Below are positions 16,105 to 24,340 of a stretch of 38,030 bases of DNA, piece after piece. The translations under genes and the position numbers were made by a program. Origin of the DNA: Stagnihabitans tardus (GTDB lineage: Bacteria > Pseudomonadota > Alphaproteobacteria > Rhodobacterales > Rhodobacteraceae); assembly GCF_009925085.1 (NCBI RefSeq), contig NZ_JAABNR010000027.1, positions 1-38,030 on the forward strand, written 5' to 3'. The stretch's first letter is position 1. Each line of letters opens with the position of its first letter. The notes under the pieces were generated by a model. That model made no database searches. It saw nothing but the letters and a program-made list of their open reading frames with translations, and was not told the DNA's origin.

Positions 16105-17925
16105 ATGAACAGCCCCGCCCCCAATATACGCCCCGTGATCCGCCTCCTGGACGAGGCCGCCATCAACCGCATCGCGGCGGGTGAGGTCGTCGAACGCCCG
16201 GCCTCTGCGGTCAAGGAGCTGGTTGAGAACGCGCTGGACGCAGGTGCGCGGCGGATTGCGGTGGATTACGCGGCGGGCGGCAAGGTCCTGATCCGGGTGA
16301 CGGATGACGGTTGTGGCATGGGGCCGGACGACCTGCCCCTGGCCGTGGCGCGGCATGCGACGTCGAAGATCGACGGCAGCGATCTGTTGAACATCCGCTC
16401 CTTCGGGTTCCGGGGCGAGGCCCTGGCCTCGCTGGGTTCCGTCGGGCGGCTGTCGATCACCTCGCGGCCCCGGGGGGAAGAGGGTCATCGCCTGGTGGTC
16501 GAGGGCGGGCGGATGGGGGCGGTGGCTCCCTGTTCGGCGGCCCCCGGCACGGTGATCGAGCTGCGCGACCTGTTCTATGCGACCCCTGCCCGGCTGAAGT
16601 TCCTCCGCTCTGACCGGTCCGAGGCCAGCGCGATTGCCGAGGTGGTGCGGCGGCTGGCGATGGCAGAACCGCTGGTCGGGTTTGTGGTGACGGAGGTCGT
16701 CGAGGGCGAGCCGGCACGGGTGATCCTGCGCCTCGACCCCGAGAACGGCGATTTCTTCGACGCCCTGCAACGGCGGCTGACAAGGTTGCTGGGCGCCGAT
16801 TTCACCGCCAATGCCCTGCGCGTGGATGTGGAACGCGAGGGCCTGCACCTCTCGGGCTATGCCGCCCTGCCGACCTATTCGCGCGGGACATCGGTGCAGC
16901 AGTTCCTTTTCGTCAATGGCCGCCCCGTGCAGGACCGCCTGCTCTATGGCGCGCTGCGGGTGGCCTATTTCGACGTCCTGTCGCGGGACCGCCACCCCGC
17001 CGCCGTGCTGAACCTGAGCTGCGATCCCGAACGCGTGGACGTTAACGTTCATCCGGCGAAATCAGAGGTCCGCTTCCGCGAGCCCGAAGCCGCGCGGAGC
17101 CTGATCATCACCGGGCTCCGGACGGTTCTGGCGCAGGGCGGGACGCGGGCTTCCTCGACCCTGGGCACGGCGACGCTTCAGGCGCTCCGCCCCGAAGCGC
17201 CGCGCGTCTACCAGATGGATCTGGGCGCACGGCCCTCCTTCACGACGCTGGCGCGGGCTTACGAGGCGCAGGCGCCCGCCTATCCGCCACCGGGTTTCGC
17301 CGAAATGCCTTCGGCCCGGGTCGAGCCGGTTGCAGAGCCCAGCTCGGCGCCGCTGGGGGCTGCCAGGGCGCAGGTCCATGAGAATTACATCATCGCCCAA
17401 ACCGCGACGGGCATCGTCATTGTCGACCAACATGCGGCGCATGAGCGGCTGGTCTACGAGAAGCTAAAAGCGCAGCGCGATGCGGCGGGGATCCCGACCC
17501 AGGCGCTGTTGATCCCTGAAATCCTTGAGCTTTCTTCTTCCGATCACGCGCGGCTGATGGAGGCCGCCGAGGCTCTTGCAAGTCTTGGCCTGGTGATCGA
17601 GCCCTTTGGGGGCCAAGCCGTGGCGGTCCGTGAAGTGCCTGCGATCCTCGGTCAGGCCTCGGCCAAGGCGCTTCTGGCCGATGTGATCGACGAGCTGGGT
17701 GAGCAGGGCGATGCGCCAAGCCTCAAGGCCCGGATGGATGCGATCCTCTCGCGGATGGCCTGCCATGGCTCGATCCGCTCGGGCCGCCAGATGCGCGCCG
17801 AAGAGATGAACGCGCTTCTGCGCGAGATGGAGGCGACACCGCTTTCCGGCCAGTGCAACCACGGGCGTCCGACCTATGTCGAGCTGAAACTCTCCGATAT
17901 CGAACGCCTGTTCGGCAGGACATGA
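16105..17925 (+). CDS. mutL: DNA mismatch repair protein MutL (endonuclease type)
   Basis: The 606-residue protein has the GHKL ATPase motifs (IAAGEVVERPASAVKELVEN, DDGCGM, SFGFRGEALAS). The C-terminal domain contains the latent endonuclease motif DQHAx2Ex4E (DQHAAHERLVYE), plus CHGSIRSGR and CNHGRP, which complete the metal site in MutH-independent MutL proteins. QALLIP, the MutL-type beta-clamp-binding motif, lies shortly after the endonuclease motif. It should therefore nick DNA itself during mismatch repair, as expected outside the MutH-carrying gammaproteobacteria. The stop overlaps the rmuC start (ATGA). Confidence 0.96.
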   Translation: MNSPAPNIRPVIRLLDEAAINRIAAGEVVERPASAVKELVENALDAGARRIAVDYAAGGKVLIRVTDDGCGMGPDDLPLAVARHATSKIDGSDLLNIRSFGFRGEALASLGSVGRLSITSRPRGEEGHRLVVEGGRMGAVAPCSAAPGTVIELRDLFYATPARLKFLRSDRSEASAIAEVVRRLAMAEPLVGFVVTEVVEGEPARVILRLDPENGDFFDALQRRLTRLLGADFTANALRVDVEREGLHLSGYAALPTYSRGTSVQQFLFVNGRPVQDRLLYGALRVAYFDVLSRDRHPAAVLNLSCDPERVDVNVHPAKSEVRFREPEAARSLIITGLRTVLAQGGTRASSTLGTATLQALRPEAPRVYQMDLGARPSFTTLARAYEAQAPAYPPPGFAEMPSARVEPVAEPSSAPLGAARAQVHENYIIAQTATGIVIVDQHAAHERLVYEKLKAQRDAAGIPTQALLIPEILELSSSDHARLMEAAEALASLGLVIEPFGGQAVAVREVPAILGQASAKALLADVIDELGEQGDAPSLKARMDAILSRMACHGSIRSGRQMRAEEMNALLREMEATPLSGQCNHGRPTYVELKLSDIERLFGRT

Positions 17926-19031
17926 TCACCCTCTTCGGCCAGACCTATCCCTGGAGCGCGCCCGAGGTCCTGATCCCCGCAGGCGTCATTTTCCTGCTGA
18001 TTTTAGGGATTTTCTTAACCATTCGGGCCATGCGACCCAATCCCCTTATGCTGCAAGAGATGGCCTGGCTCAGCCAGCGTGTCCAGGGCCTGGCCGAGGG
18101 GCAAGAGCGGCTTTCAGGTGGCCTGACCCACGTTTCGGAATCCCAGGTCCATGCGCAGAACGCCATGTTGCAGCTGATGGAGACAAGGCTCTCCGAGGTG
18201 CAAAAGGGCATGACGGAGGTGCTTCAGGGCAGCTCTGTGCGCACGGCGCGCAGCCTCGGAGACCTGCATCAGCGGCTGGAGGTTATCGACAAGGCCCAGG
18301 CCAATATCGAGAAGCTGTCGGGCAATGTCCTGTCGCTGCAAGACATCCTGTCGAACAAGCAGACCCGGGGCGCCTTCGGGGAGATTCAGCTGCACGACAT
18401 CGTCTCCAAGGCATTACCGAGCGATAGTTTCACAATGCAGGCAACCCTGCCCAACGGCCGCCGCGCCGACTGCCTGATCCACCTGCCGAAGCCCCCCGGC
18501 CCCATCGTCATCGACGCGAAGTTTCCGCTGGAGGCCTATGAGGCGCTCCGCCGCGCCGACACGCCCCGCGCGGTCCAGGAGGCTTCGGCGCTTTTCCGCA
18601 CCTCTGTTCGGGTTCATCTGCGCGCCATCGCCGAACGCTATATCCTGGAGGGTGAAACGGCGGATGGGGCGCTGATGTTCCTGCCCTCGGAGGCGGTCTA
18701 TGCCGAGCTTCACGCCAATTTCCCCGAGGTGGTCCGTGAGGGTTTCGGACTGCGCGTTTGGATTGTCTCTCCCACGACCTGCATGGCGACGCTGAACACG
18801 ATCCGCGCGGTGCTGAAGGACGTGCGGATGAAGCAACAGACCGGCGCGATCCGCCGGGAGCTGGCGGAGCTTTCCAAGGATATCGACCGGCTTTCCGACC
18901 GCGTCGGCAACCTGGACCGCCATTTCACCATGGCCGCGCGCGATGTCGAAGAGATCAGGACCTCGGCGGACAAGGCCGGAAAGCGCGCCCGCCGCCTGGA
19001 CAATTTCGACTTCGAGGAGATCCCCGAGTGA
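17922..19031 (+). CDS. rmuC: DNA recombination protein RmuC
   Basis: The 369-residue protein has an N-terminal membrane anchor (about residues 16-36), a coiled-coil segment to about 130, and the RmuC nuclease-like domain with GAFGEIQL, LPNGRRADCLIHLP, IVIDAKFPLEAYEAL and LMFLPSEAVYAEL. RmuC proteins limit recombination between inverted repeats, and the domain is PD-(D/E)xK-like; the exact activity is unproven. ATG 17922 overlaps the mutL stop by four bases, and its own stop overlaps the next gene (GTGA), so mutL-rmuC-hutD look translationally coupled. Confidence 0.92.
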   Translation: MITLFGQTYPWSAPEVLIPAGVIFLLILGIFLTIRAMRPNPLMLQEMAWLSQRVQGLAEGQERLSGGLTHVSESQVHAQNAMLQLMETRLSEVQKGMTEVLQGSSVRTARSLGDLHQRLEVIDKAQANIEKLSGNVLSLQDILSNKQTRGAFGEIQLHDIVSKALPSDSFTMQATLPNGRRADCLIHLPKPPGPIVIDAKFPLEAYEALRRADTPRAVQEASALFRTSVRVHLRAIAERYILEGETADGALMFLPSEAVYAELHANFPEVVREGFGLRVWIVSPTTCMATLNTIRAVLKDVRMKQQTGAIRRELAELSKDIDRLSDRVGNLDRHFTMAARDVEEIRTSADKAGKRARRLDNFDFEEIPE

Positions 19032-19477
19032 TCCATCTGACCACAAAAGACTTCCGCCCGATGCCCTGGGCCAATGGCAAGGGCACGACGCTGGAGCTTT
19101 ACAAGACCCCAAACCTCCGCCTCTCCCGCGCGCAAGTCGTTGAGGATGGGCCCTTTTCCCTCTTCCCCGGCATCCAGCGCAACCTGACCGTATTGACCGG
19201 CCCCGGCTTCGACCTAGTGGGCGATGCCAGCTTTCAGGCCCGCCCGCTGACCCCGCTGGCCTTCGCCGGAGACCTCAGGCTCAGCGCCGTCAACGTCACG
19301 GCCCCCTCCGAGGATTTCAACGTCATGTCCCCGACGCCTGCCCGGGTCCGCATCACCCAAGGGCCGGCCAAGGGCGCGCTCTTGATCCTGCAAGCGGCCC
19401 CGGGTCTGGCGCTTTATGATCTCATCCTGACCGAGACGGAGATCATCCTCCCCGTCCCGGTCATCGAGGTCAGCTGA
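19028..19477 (+). CDS. HutD/Ves-family protein (short form)
   Basis: The 149-residue cupin-type protein starts at GTG 19028, overlapping the rmuC stop. Family motifs: [16 protein letters not shown] near the N-terminus, [22 protein letters not shown] and the late EDFNVMSP. HutD proteins are usually about 180-200 residues, so this is a compact version with a shortened middle and C-terminus. No histidine-utilisation gene is nearby, so a role in histidine degradation is unsupported here. It converges on deoD, with an 8-base overlap of the two coding ends. Confidence 0.82.
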   Translation: MIHLTTKDFRPMPWANGKGTTLELYKTPNLRLSRAQVVEDGPFSLFPGIQRNLTVLTGPGFDLVGDASFQARPLTPLAFAGDLRLSAVNVTAPSEDFNVMSPTPARVRITQGPAKGALLILQAAPGLALYDLILTETEIILPVPVIEVS

Positions 19478-20171
19478 AGGCGGCTTCAAGCGCGATTTCC
19501 ACCATGTCACCGAACGATCGTTCGCGTTCTCCGGCAGGCAGGGCCTCATTCGTGATCAAATGGTCGGAAATCGTCAGAATCGCCAGCGCCCGCCGTCCGT
19601 AACGGGCCGCCAGAGTATACAACTCCGCCGCCTCCATCTCGACGCAGAGCACGCCGTGGCGCATGAGTTGTGCCCCAAGGTCCTCGCGTTCTTCATAAAA
19701 CGTGTCGTTGGAATAAATCCCGCCGACATGGCAATCCACCCGCCCCTGGGCCGCCTTCCAGGCCGCCTGAAGGAGCCCGAAATCGGCACAGGGCGCGAAG
19801 TTCAGCTCGCGAAAAATCCCCCGTGAGGGTGATCCCAGCGTCGAAGCCGTCTGCGCCAGCACCACGTCGCGCACCTTGACATGCTCTTGCATCCCCCCCG
19901 CCGAACCAATGCGAATGAGCGTTTGAGCTCCGTAGTCCTTGATCAGCTCGTTCACATAGATCGACAGCGAGGGCATGCCCATCCCCGAGCCCTGGATCGT
20001 CACCCGCTCGCCCTTCCACGTGCCGGTATAGCCCAGCATGCCGCGCACCTCGTTCACCAGGACGGCATCCTTGAGGAAGGTTTGCGCCGCCCAGCGCGCC
20101 CGGTAGGGGTCGCCCGGCAAAAGGACAGTCTCGGCGATCTCGCCCGGCTTGGCCCCGATGTGGAATGTCAT
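19470..20171 (-). CDS. deoD: Purine-nucleoside phosphorylase DeoD type
   Basis: Phosphorolysis of purine (deoxy)nucleosides to base and (deoxy)ribose-1-phosphate; cytoplasmic, hexameric in the family. The 233-residue protein keeps the E. coli DeoD active-site pattern: His4, Gly20, Arg24, Arg43, GSGMGMPS at 61-68, Ser90 (GSAGG), VEMEAAEL at 177-184 and catalytic Asp203 in ISDHL. ATG 20171 has AAGGAGAG a few bases upstream; an ATG 7 codons upstream has no such site. Together with ade it gives purine salvage capacity. It diverges from the GH3 gene across 145 bases that hold repeat B and a candidate operator. Confidence 0.95.
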   Translation of the reverse strand: MTFHIGAKPGEIAETVLLPGDPYRARWAAQTFLKDAVLVNEVRGMLGYTGTWKGERVTIQGSGMGMPSLSIYVNELIKDYGAQTLIRIGSAGGMQEHVKVRDVVLAQTASTLGSPSRGIFRELNFAPCADFGLLQAAWKAAQGRVDCHVGGIYSNDTFYEEREDLGAQLMRHGVLCVEMEAAELYTLAARYGRRALAILTISDHLITNEALPAGERERSFGDMVEIALEAAFS

Positions 20172-20207
20172 GTCGCTCTCCTTTTTCGCCACCCTAACAC
20201 CTCTTTC

Positions 20208-20252
20208 ACACTGGCTGAAATACCTCCGGGGGTCTGGGGGCAGCGCCCCCAG
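20208..20252 (-). repeat. Dispersed intergenic palindromic repeat, copy B
   Basis: On the minus strand a perfect 8-bp stem (CTGGGGGC/GCCCCCAG, 20234-20252, loop GCT) is followed by GACCCCCGGAGGTATTT and a weakly conserved tail. It matches copy C at 37794 through the hairpin and GACCCCCGG. It sits between divergent genes, so it is not at a transcript end. Confidence 0.65.
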
Positions 20253-20267
20253 CTATAACGTTACAGC
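20252..20267. promoter_or_regulatory. Candidate operator upstream of the GH3 gene
   Basis: GCTATAACGTTACAGC is a 16-base palindrome with a single symmetric mismatch and a central AACGTT. The CG-centred symmetry is the form seen in LacI-family operators, which commonly control glycoside hydrolase genes. It lies 49 bases before the GH3 ATG, in the divergent deoD/GH3 region. No LacI gene is in the window, so the regulator is unknown. Confidence 0.4.
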
Positions 20268-20316
20268 TTGCTTTTTCCGCCCATTTCCCGCATCGAACCC
20301 GAAAACGGAGGCCCCC

Positions 20317-22713
20317 ATGACCATCGAATCCCTGCTCGACAAACTCAGCCTTGAAGACCAGGTGCAAATCCTGTCCGGGGCCTCTTTCTGGTCGGTCGAG
20401 GGGCCGGGGATCGGCACTTTGCGCGTGACCGATGGGCCGAACGGCGCGCGCGGCGGCGGGTCGCTGGTGGGCGGCGTCAAGTCGGCCGCCTTCCCGGTCG
20501 GCATCGCCATCGGGGCCACCTGGAACCCCGAACTGGCCCGGGAAATCGGTCAAGCCATTGCCCAGGAAGTGAAATCCAAGGGCGCCCATGTCTCCCTGGC
20601 CCCCACGGTGAACATCCAGCGCTCGGTCACCAATGGCCGCAACTTCGAGTGCTATTCCGAAGACCCGGTCCTGACGGCGGCGCTGGCCGTGGGCTATGTC
20701 AAGGGCCTCCAGGGCGAAGGAATCTCGGCCACGATCAAGCACTTCGCGGGCAACGAATCCGAGATCGAGCGCACGACCATGTCTTCGGACATCGACGAGC
20801 GCTCCTTGCGCGAGGTCTATCTGATCCCCTTCGAGGCGGCGGTGAAAGAGGCCGGGACCTGGGGGATCATGTCCTCTTACAACAAGCTCAATGGCACCTA
20901 TACCGCTGAATCGGAATGGCTTTTGACCAAGGTTCTGCGCGAGGACTGGGGGTATGACGGCATCGTGATGTCGGACTGGTTCGGCAGCCGCACGACGGCG
21001 CCCACGGTGAATGCGGGGCTTGACCTGGAAATGCCGGGGCCGACGCGGGACCGGGGGGAGAAGCTGGTTCAGGCGGTGAAAGACGGCCTCGTCAGCCGCG
21101 AGAAGGTCCGCGAGGCCGCCGGGAACATGCTGCGGCTGATGGCGCGGGTGGGCTCTTTGGACGACCACCGGCCGCATGTCGAAGTCGCAGACGACCGGCC
21201 CGAACACCGCGCCCTGATCCGCCGGGCGGGGGCCGAGGGCGCGGTTCTGTTGAAGAACGACGGGCTCTTGCCGCTGACCGCCCAGCGCATCGCGGTCATC
21301 GGGCCGAATGCCGCCGTGGCGCAGATCATGGGCGGCGGCTCGGCGCAGTTGAACCCGCATTACGCGGTCTCGCCGCTTGAGGCTCTGCAAGCCCGCGGCC
21401 TGCAGATCACCCATGCGCCGGGCTGCACCAATCACCGGTTCGAGCCCTTGCTGAAGGGCGCCTTCACCGTCGAGTTCTTTTCCGACCGACAATTCGGCAC
21501 CCTGGCCGCAACGGCGCCGATGGAGAGCCTCATGGCGTTCTGGTTCCCGCCCATGGCCGGGAATGTCGATCCGGCCAACTTCTCGGCCCGGATCAGGGGC
21601 CAGGTCACGACCGAGGCGGGCCTGCACCGGCTTGGCACCTATAGCGCTGGTTTCACGCGGGTTTTCGTCGATGGAAAGCTCATCGCCGATGCCTCGGAGG
21701 GCAAGTGGCAGAAGGGCCGCACCTTCTTTGAAGAGGGCTGCGACGAGGTCGTGGGCGAGATCACCCTGACCGCTGGGACCCATGAGATCCTGGTGGAATT
21801 CGTCTCCAAACCCTCCGACAACCTGGCCTTTGCCGCCATGGCCGTGGGTCTGGGCCGTCCGATGGGCGATGCCGAGATCGCCGAGGCCGCCCGCATCGCC
21901 GCAGGGGCAGAGGTCGCCCTGGTCTTCGTCGGCCGCAATGGCGAATGGGACACCGAAGGGTCAGACCTGCAAAGCATCCGTCTGCCGGGGCGCCAGGACG
22001 AACTGGTCTCGGCGGTCCTGAAGGCCAATCCGCGCACGGTGGTCGTTTTGCAAACCGGCGGTCCGGTCGAGATGCCCTGGCTGGATCAGGCCCCAGCGGT
22101 CTTGCAAGCCTGGTATCCGGGGCAAGAGGCCGGGAATGCCATTTCCGATGTGCTTTACGGCGCAGAGCCCTCGGGCCGGCTGGCCCAGACCTTCCCGCGC
22201 CTTTGGTCGCACAACCCGACCCATAGCCAGGACCAGGAGATCTATCCGGGCCTGAACGGCCATGTCCGCTACGAGGAAGGCGTCTTCATCGGCTATCGCC
22301 ATTACGACAAGCAGGGGCTGGAGCCCTTGTTCCCCTTCGGCCACGGGCTTTCCTATACCAGCTTCGAGATGTCGGATGTGGTCGTGGCTGCGGGGAATGG
22401 CCGGGCCTCGGTGACGGCGACGGTGACCAATACCGGGGCGCGCGAGGGGACGACGGTGGTTCAGGTTTATGTGGGCGATCCCGTGGCCTCGCTGCCGCGT
22501 CCGGAGAAGGAGCTGAAGGCCTTCGCCAAGCTAACGCTGGCTGCCGGGCAGTCACGGCGGATCACGCTGGACCTGCCCCCTCGGGCCTTTGCCTTCTGGC
22601 AGGACGGCTGGGTGGTGGAGGCCGGGGAGTTCGTGGTCTCGACCGGCTTCTCGGCCGCCGATCTGCGGGCGAAGTCGGTGATCCGCATGGGCGGGCGGCG
22701 TCTGCCGGTGTGA
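20317..22713 (+). CDS. Glycoside hydrolase family 3 beta-glucosidase with PA14-like insert
   Basis: The 798-residue enzyme has no signal peptide, so it is probably cytoplasmic. The N-terminal TIM-barrel shows VTDGPNGARGG, ATWNPELA, SATIKHFAGNE and the nucleophile segment IVMSDWFGSR with Asp220. The second domain contains NGEWDTEGSD, where Glu547 is the likely acid/base. A beta-rich insert of about 150 residues between them (near residues 385-520, including LGTYSAGFTRVFVDGKLI) resembles the PA14 domain found in the Kluyveromyces BglI type. A fibronectin III-like domain ends the protein. GGAGG precedes ATG 20317 by 5 bases. Substrate is probably a beta-glucoside or a similar oligosaccharide; the exact sugar cannot be read. 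Confidence 0.93.
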   Translation: MTIESLLDKLSLEDQVQILSGASFWSVEGPGIGTLRVTDGPNGARGGGSLVGGVKSAAFPVGIAIGATWNPELAREIGQAIAQEVKSKGAHVSLAPTVNIQRSVTNGRNFECYSEDPVLTAALAVGYVKGLQGEGISATIKHFAGNESEIERTTMSSDIDERSLREVYLIPFEAAVKEAGTWGIMSSYNKLNGTYTAESEWLLTKVLREDWGYDGIVMSDWFGSRTTAPTVNAGLDLEMPGPTRDRGEKLVQAVKDGLVSREKVREAAGNMLRLMARVGSLDDHRPHVEVADDRPEHRALIRRAGAEGAVLLKNDGLLPLTAQRIAVIGPNAAVAQIMGGGSAQLNPHYAVSPLEALQARGLQITHAPGCTNHRFEPLLKGAFTVEFFSDRQFGTLAATAPMESLMAFWFPPMAGNVDPANFSARIRGQVTTEAGLHRLGTYSAGFTRVFVDGKLIADASEGKWQKGRTFFEEGCDEVVGEITLTAGTHEILVEFVSKPSDNLAFAAMAVGLGRPMGDAEIAEAARIAAGAEVALVFVGRNGEWDTEGSDLQSIRLPGRQDELVSAVLKANPRTVVVLQTGGPVEMPWLDQAPAVLQAWYPGQEAGNAISDVLYGAEPSGRLAQTFPRLWSHNPTHSQDQEIYPGLNGHVRYEEGVFIGYRHYDKQGLEPLFPFGHGLSYTSFEMSDVVVAAGNGRASVTATVTNTGAREGTTVVQVYVGDPVASLPRPEKELKAFAKLTLAAGQSRRITLDLPPRAFAFWQDGWVVEAGEFVVSTGFSAADLRAKSVIRMGGRRLPV

Positions 22714-22724
22714 CCGGGGCGAAA

Positions 22725-22804
22725 CCCGGGGTTTACCCCGGGCTACGCAGCTGGATGCAGAGCGCTCCACCGGGCAAGGCCGCTCCGGGCGTCAGACCCG
22801 GAGC
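22725..22804. repeat. Double-hairpin intergenic element between convergent GH3 and DUF6455 genes
   Basis: Two perfect hairpins lie in the 95-base gap: CCCGGGG-TTTA-CCCCGGG at 22725-22742, and GCTCCGGG (22782-22789) pairing with CCCGGAGC (22797-22804). Neither is followed by a T-run. Their position 12 bases after the GH3 stop and 5 bases after the DUF6455 stop suggests that each protects or ends the transcript of its own gene. The overall form resembles a Rhodobacteraceae dispersed repeat, which is inference from memory. Confidence 0.55.
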
Positions 22805-22808
22805 CTCC

Positions 22809-23168
22809 TTACGCCGCCGAGCGGGCGGCTTCGGCGGCAAAGGTCTCGGCGTTCAGGCAGAAGCCGGCCTCTTCGGGTTCCGCCCCGCGCTTGGCCAGGA
22901 GATGCGCACATTCGCCGCGATGGCGGCACTGGCCGCAGGTCGAGAGGATCTCGATCCACTGGGCGTGGTTTTCTTGCAGCTCTTCCGCCGAAAGGCCAAA
23001 GACCGCGCCCATGTGGCGCACCCGCTCGCCCACGTCGGAGGGCATCTGGATGAAGGCGCGCAGCTGTTCGCGCGTCATGCCGAGGTCGTCGAGCTCGTGC
23101 TCGCTCAGCCGGTCGACCTCTTTCAGGTCGTTCCAGCGTTCCATCATCGCCTTGATTCGTTCAAACAT
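22809..23168 (-). CDS. DUF6455 family protein (small Cys-rich)
   Basis: The 119-residue soluble protein has an N-terminal part resembling DUF1127-like helices (RLSEHELDDLGMTREQLRAF, 20-39) and a C-terminal cysteine cluster: Cys78, Cys81, Cys87 (CGQCRHRGEC) and Cys104. Four cysteines in this arrangement could bind a metal or an Fe-S cluster, which is inference. The family is common in Rhodobacteraceae and has no established function. GGAG lies about 10 bases upstream of ATG 23168. Confidence 0.8.
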   Translation of the reverse strand: MFERIKAMMERWNDLKEVDRLSEHELDDLGMTREQLRAFIQMPSDVGERVRHMGAVFGLSAEELQENHAQWIEILSTCGQCRHRGECAHLLAKRGAEPEEAGFCLNAETFAAEAARSAA

Positions 23169-23242
23169 CGGCCTGCTCCATGCGGGTTTTCCCCGTCATG
23201 CAGGTCTTTGGCGTCGCGGGCCTTGATTTAGCGCAAACGCGG

Positions 23243-23785
23243 TCACTTCCGGCGCAGGTGTTCGTCCAGGCGCGGCATGATCTCGACAAAGTTGCAGGGG
23301 CGGTGGCGGTAATCGAGCTGGGGTTTCAGGATCTCGTCCCAGGCGTCGCGGCAGGCCGAGGGGGAGCCCGGCAGCGCGAAAAGGTAAGTGCCGCCCGCGA
23401 CGCCCCCCGTGGCGCGGCTTTGCACCGCCGAAGTGCCGATCTTTTGCAGGGAAACCCAGGTGAAGACCGTGCCAAAGGCCTCGATTTCCTTTTCATAGAC
23501 ATCGCGATGCGCCTCGACCGTCACATCGCGCCCGGTCAGACCCGTGCCGCCGGTGGTCAGGATCACATCGATGGCGGGGTCAGCGATCCACCGCCGGAGA
23601 TGGGCGGCAATCGCGGCGCGGTCGTCCTTTTCGATGCCCCGCGCGGCGAGGAGATGCCCGGCCTCGGTCAGCCGTTCCACCAGCGTGTCGCCGGACCGGT
23701 CATCGGCCGTGGTCCGCGTGTCCGAGACGGTCAGGACCGCGATGCGGACGGGCAGGAAGGGGCGGGTTTCGTCGATGCGGGACAT
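23243..23785 (-). CDS. moaB: Molybdenum cofactor biosynthesis protein MoaB
   Basis: The 180-residue MoaB/MogA-fold protein has the molybdopterin-binding signature TTGGTGLTGRD (77-87), SRATGG (123-128) and LPGSP (138-142). In this family it adenylylates or otherwise processes molybdopterin for Mo insertion; some MoaB proteins are inactive. No Shine-Dalgarno sequence is evident before ATG 23785. It follows the secreted cysteine protein gene by 15 bases on the same strand, so it is probably in the UDG transcript. Confidence 0.92.
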   Translation of the reverse strand: MSRIDETRPFLPVRIAVLTVSDTRTTADDRSGDTLVERLTEAGHLLAARGIEKDDRAAIAAHLRRWIADPAIDVILTTGGTGLTGRDVTVEAHRDVYEKEIEAFGTVFTWVSLQKIGTSAVQSRATGGVAGGTYLFALPGSPSACRDAWDEILKPQLDYRHRPCNFVEIMPRLDEHLRRK

Positions 23786-23800
23786 GGGGAGCGCTCGGGG

Positions 23801-24340
23801 TTAGAGGCAGGGGTTGGTCACGGGTAGGCGCGGGACCGCGAGGGTCTTTGCCAGGTCGTCCGCGCTTTCCGGGCTGGTCAGATGGGTCAGGAAGATGCTG
23901 ATATCCGAGTCGGGGGCCGCCGCCTCGGCACAGATCGCGGGATCGACCGGTGCTTGCGAAAGGCTGGCCCTGAGCGCTTCCGCCGAGCGGGGCGGCACGG
24001 CATTTGCGGCGAGGAAGTCCAGGAGGGTGGCATCGTTCTGATCGAATTGGGCGCGGCCCGTCTCGGGCACCAGGCCCTCGCATTGGGTGACGAGGGGGCG
24101 CAGCTCCTCCATGATCAGGAAGAGGCAACCCACTGCGCCGTTTCCGCTGGTGTCGGTGCCGATATAGCTGCCGTCCTCGGTGCGCTGGACGGTGACCCCG
24201 CCGGGCAGGTCCAGCCGCGCGCCCCTGTCGGTCTGGACGACCTCGGAGGCATGGGTCTGGAACAAGAGGTCATAGTCGATGAGCGCCTCGGCCAAGGCGG
24301 CGCCAGGGAGAAGCGCCAGGAGGAGGCCAAGCGCCCTCAC
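23801..24340 (-). CDS. Secreted hypothetical protein with four cysteines
   Basis: I do not recognise the family. The 179-residue product starts at GTG 24340, overlapping the UDG stop (GTGA), with a short signal peptide (MRALGLLLALLPGAALA) and likely cleavage before EA. The mature part is acidic and has Cys72, Cys87, Cys137 and Cys178 (the second-last residue), which could form two disulfides in the periplasm. The strict overlap with UDG and the 15-base gap to moaB place it in a three-gene transcript, though the neighbours do not suggest a common function. Confidence 0.75.
   Translation of the reverse strand: MRALGLLLALLPGAALAEALIDYDLLFQTHASEVVQTDRGARLDLPGGVTVQRTEDGSYIGTDTSGNGAVGCLFLIMEELRPLVTQCEGLVPETGRAQFDQNDATLLDFLAANAVPPRSAEALRASLSQAPVDPAICAEAAAPDSDISIFLTHLTSPESADDLAKTLAVPRLPVTNPCL

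Noticed and set aside
14587-17052. An 821-codon open frame on the minus strand opposite the M16 genes and mutL
   Set aside because: It spans three clear genes of the other strand; its Arg/Gln/His-rich composition is typical of antisense shadows in high-GC DNA.
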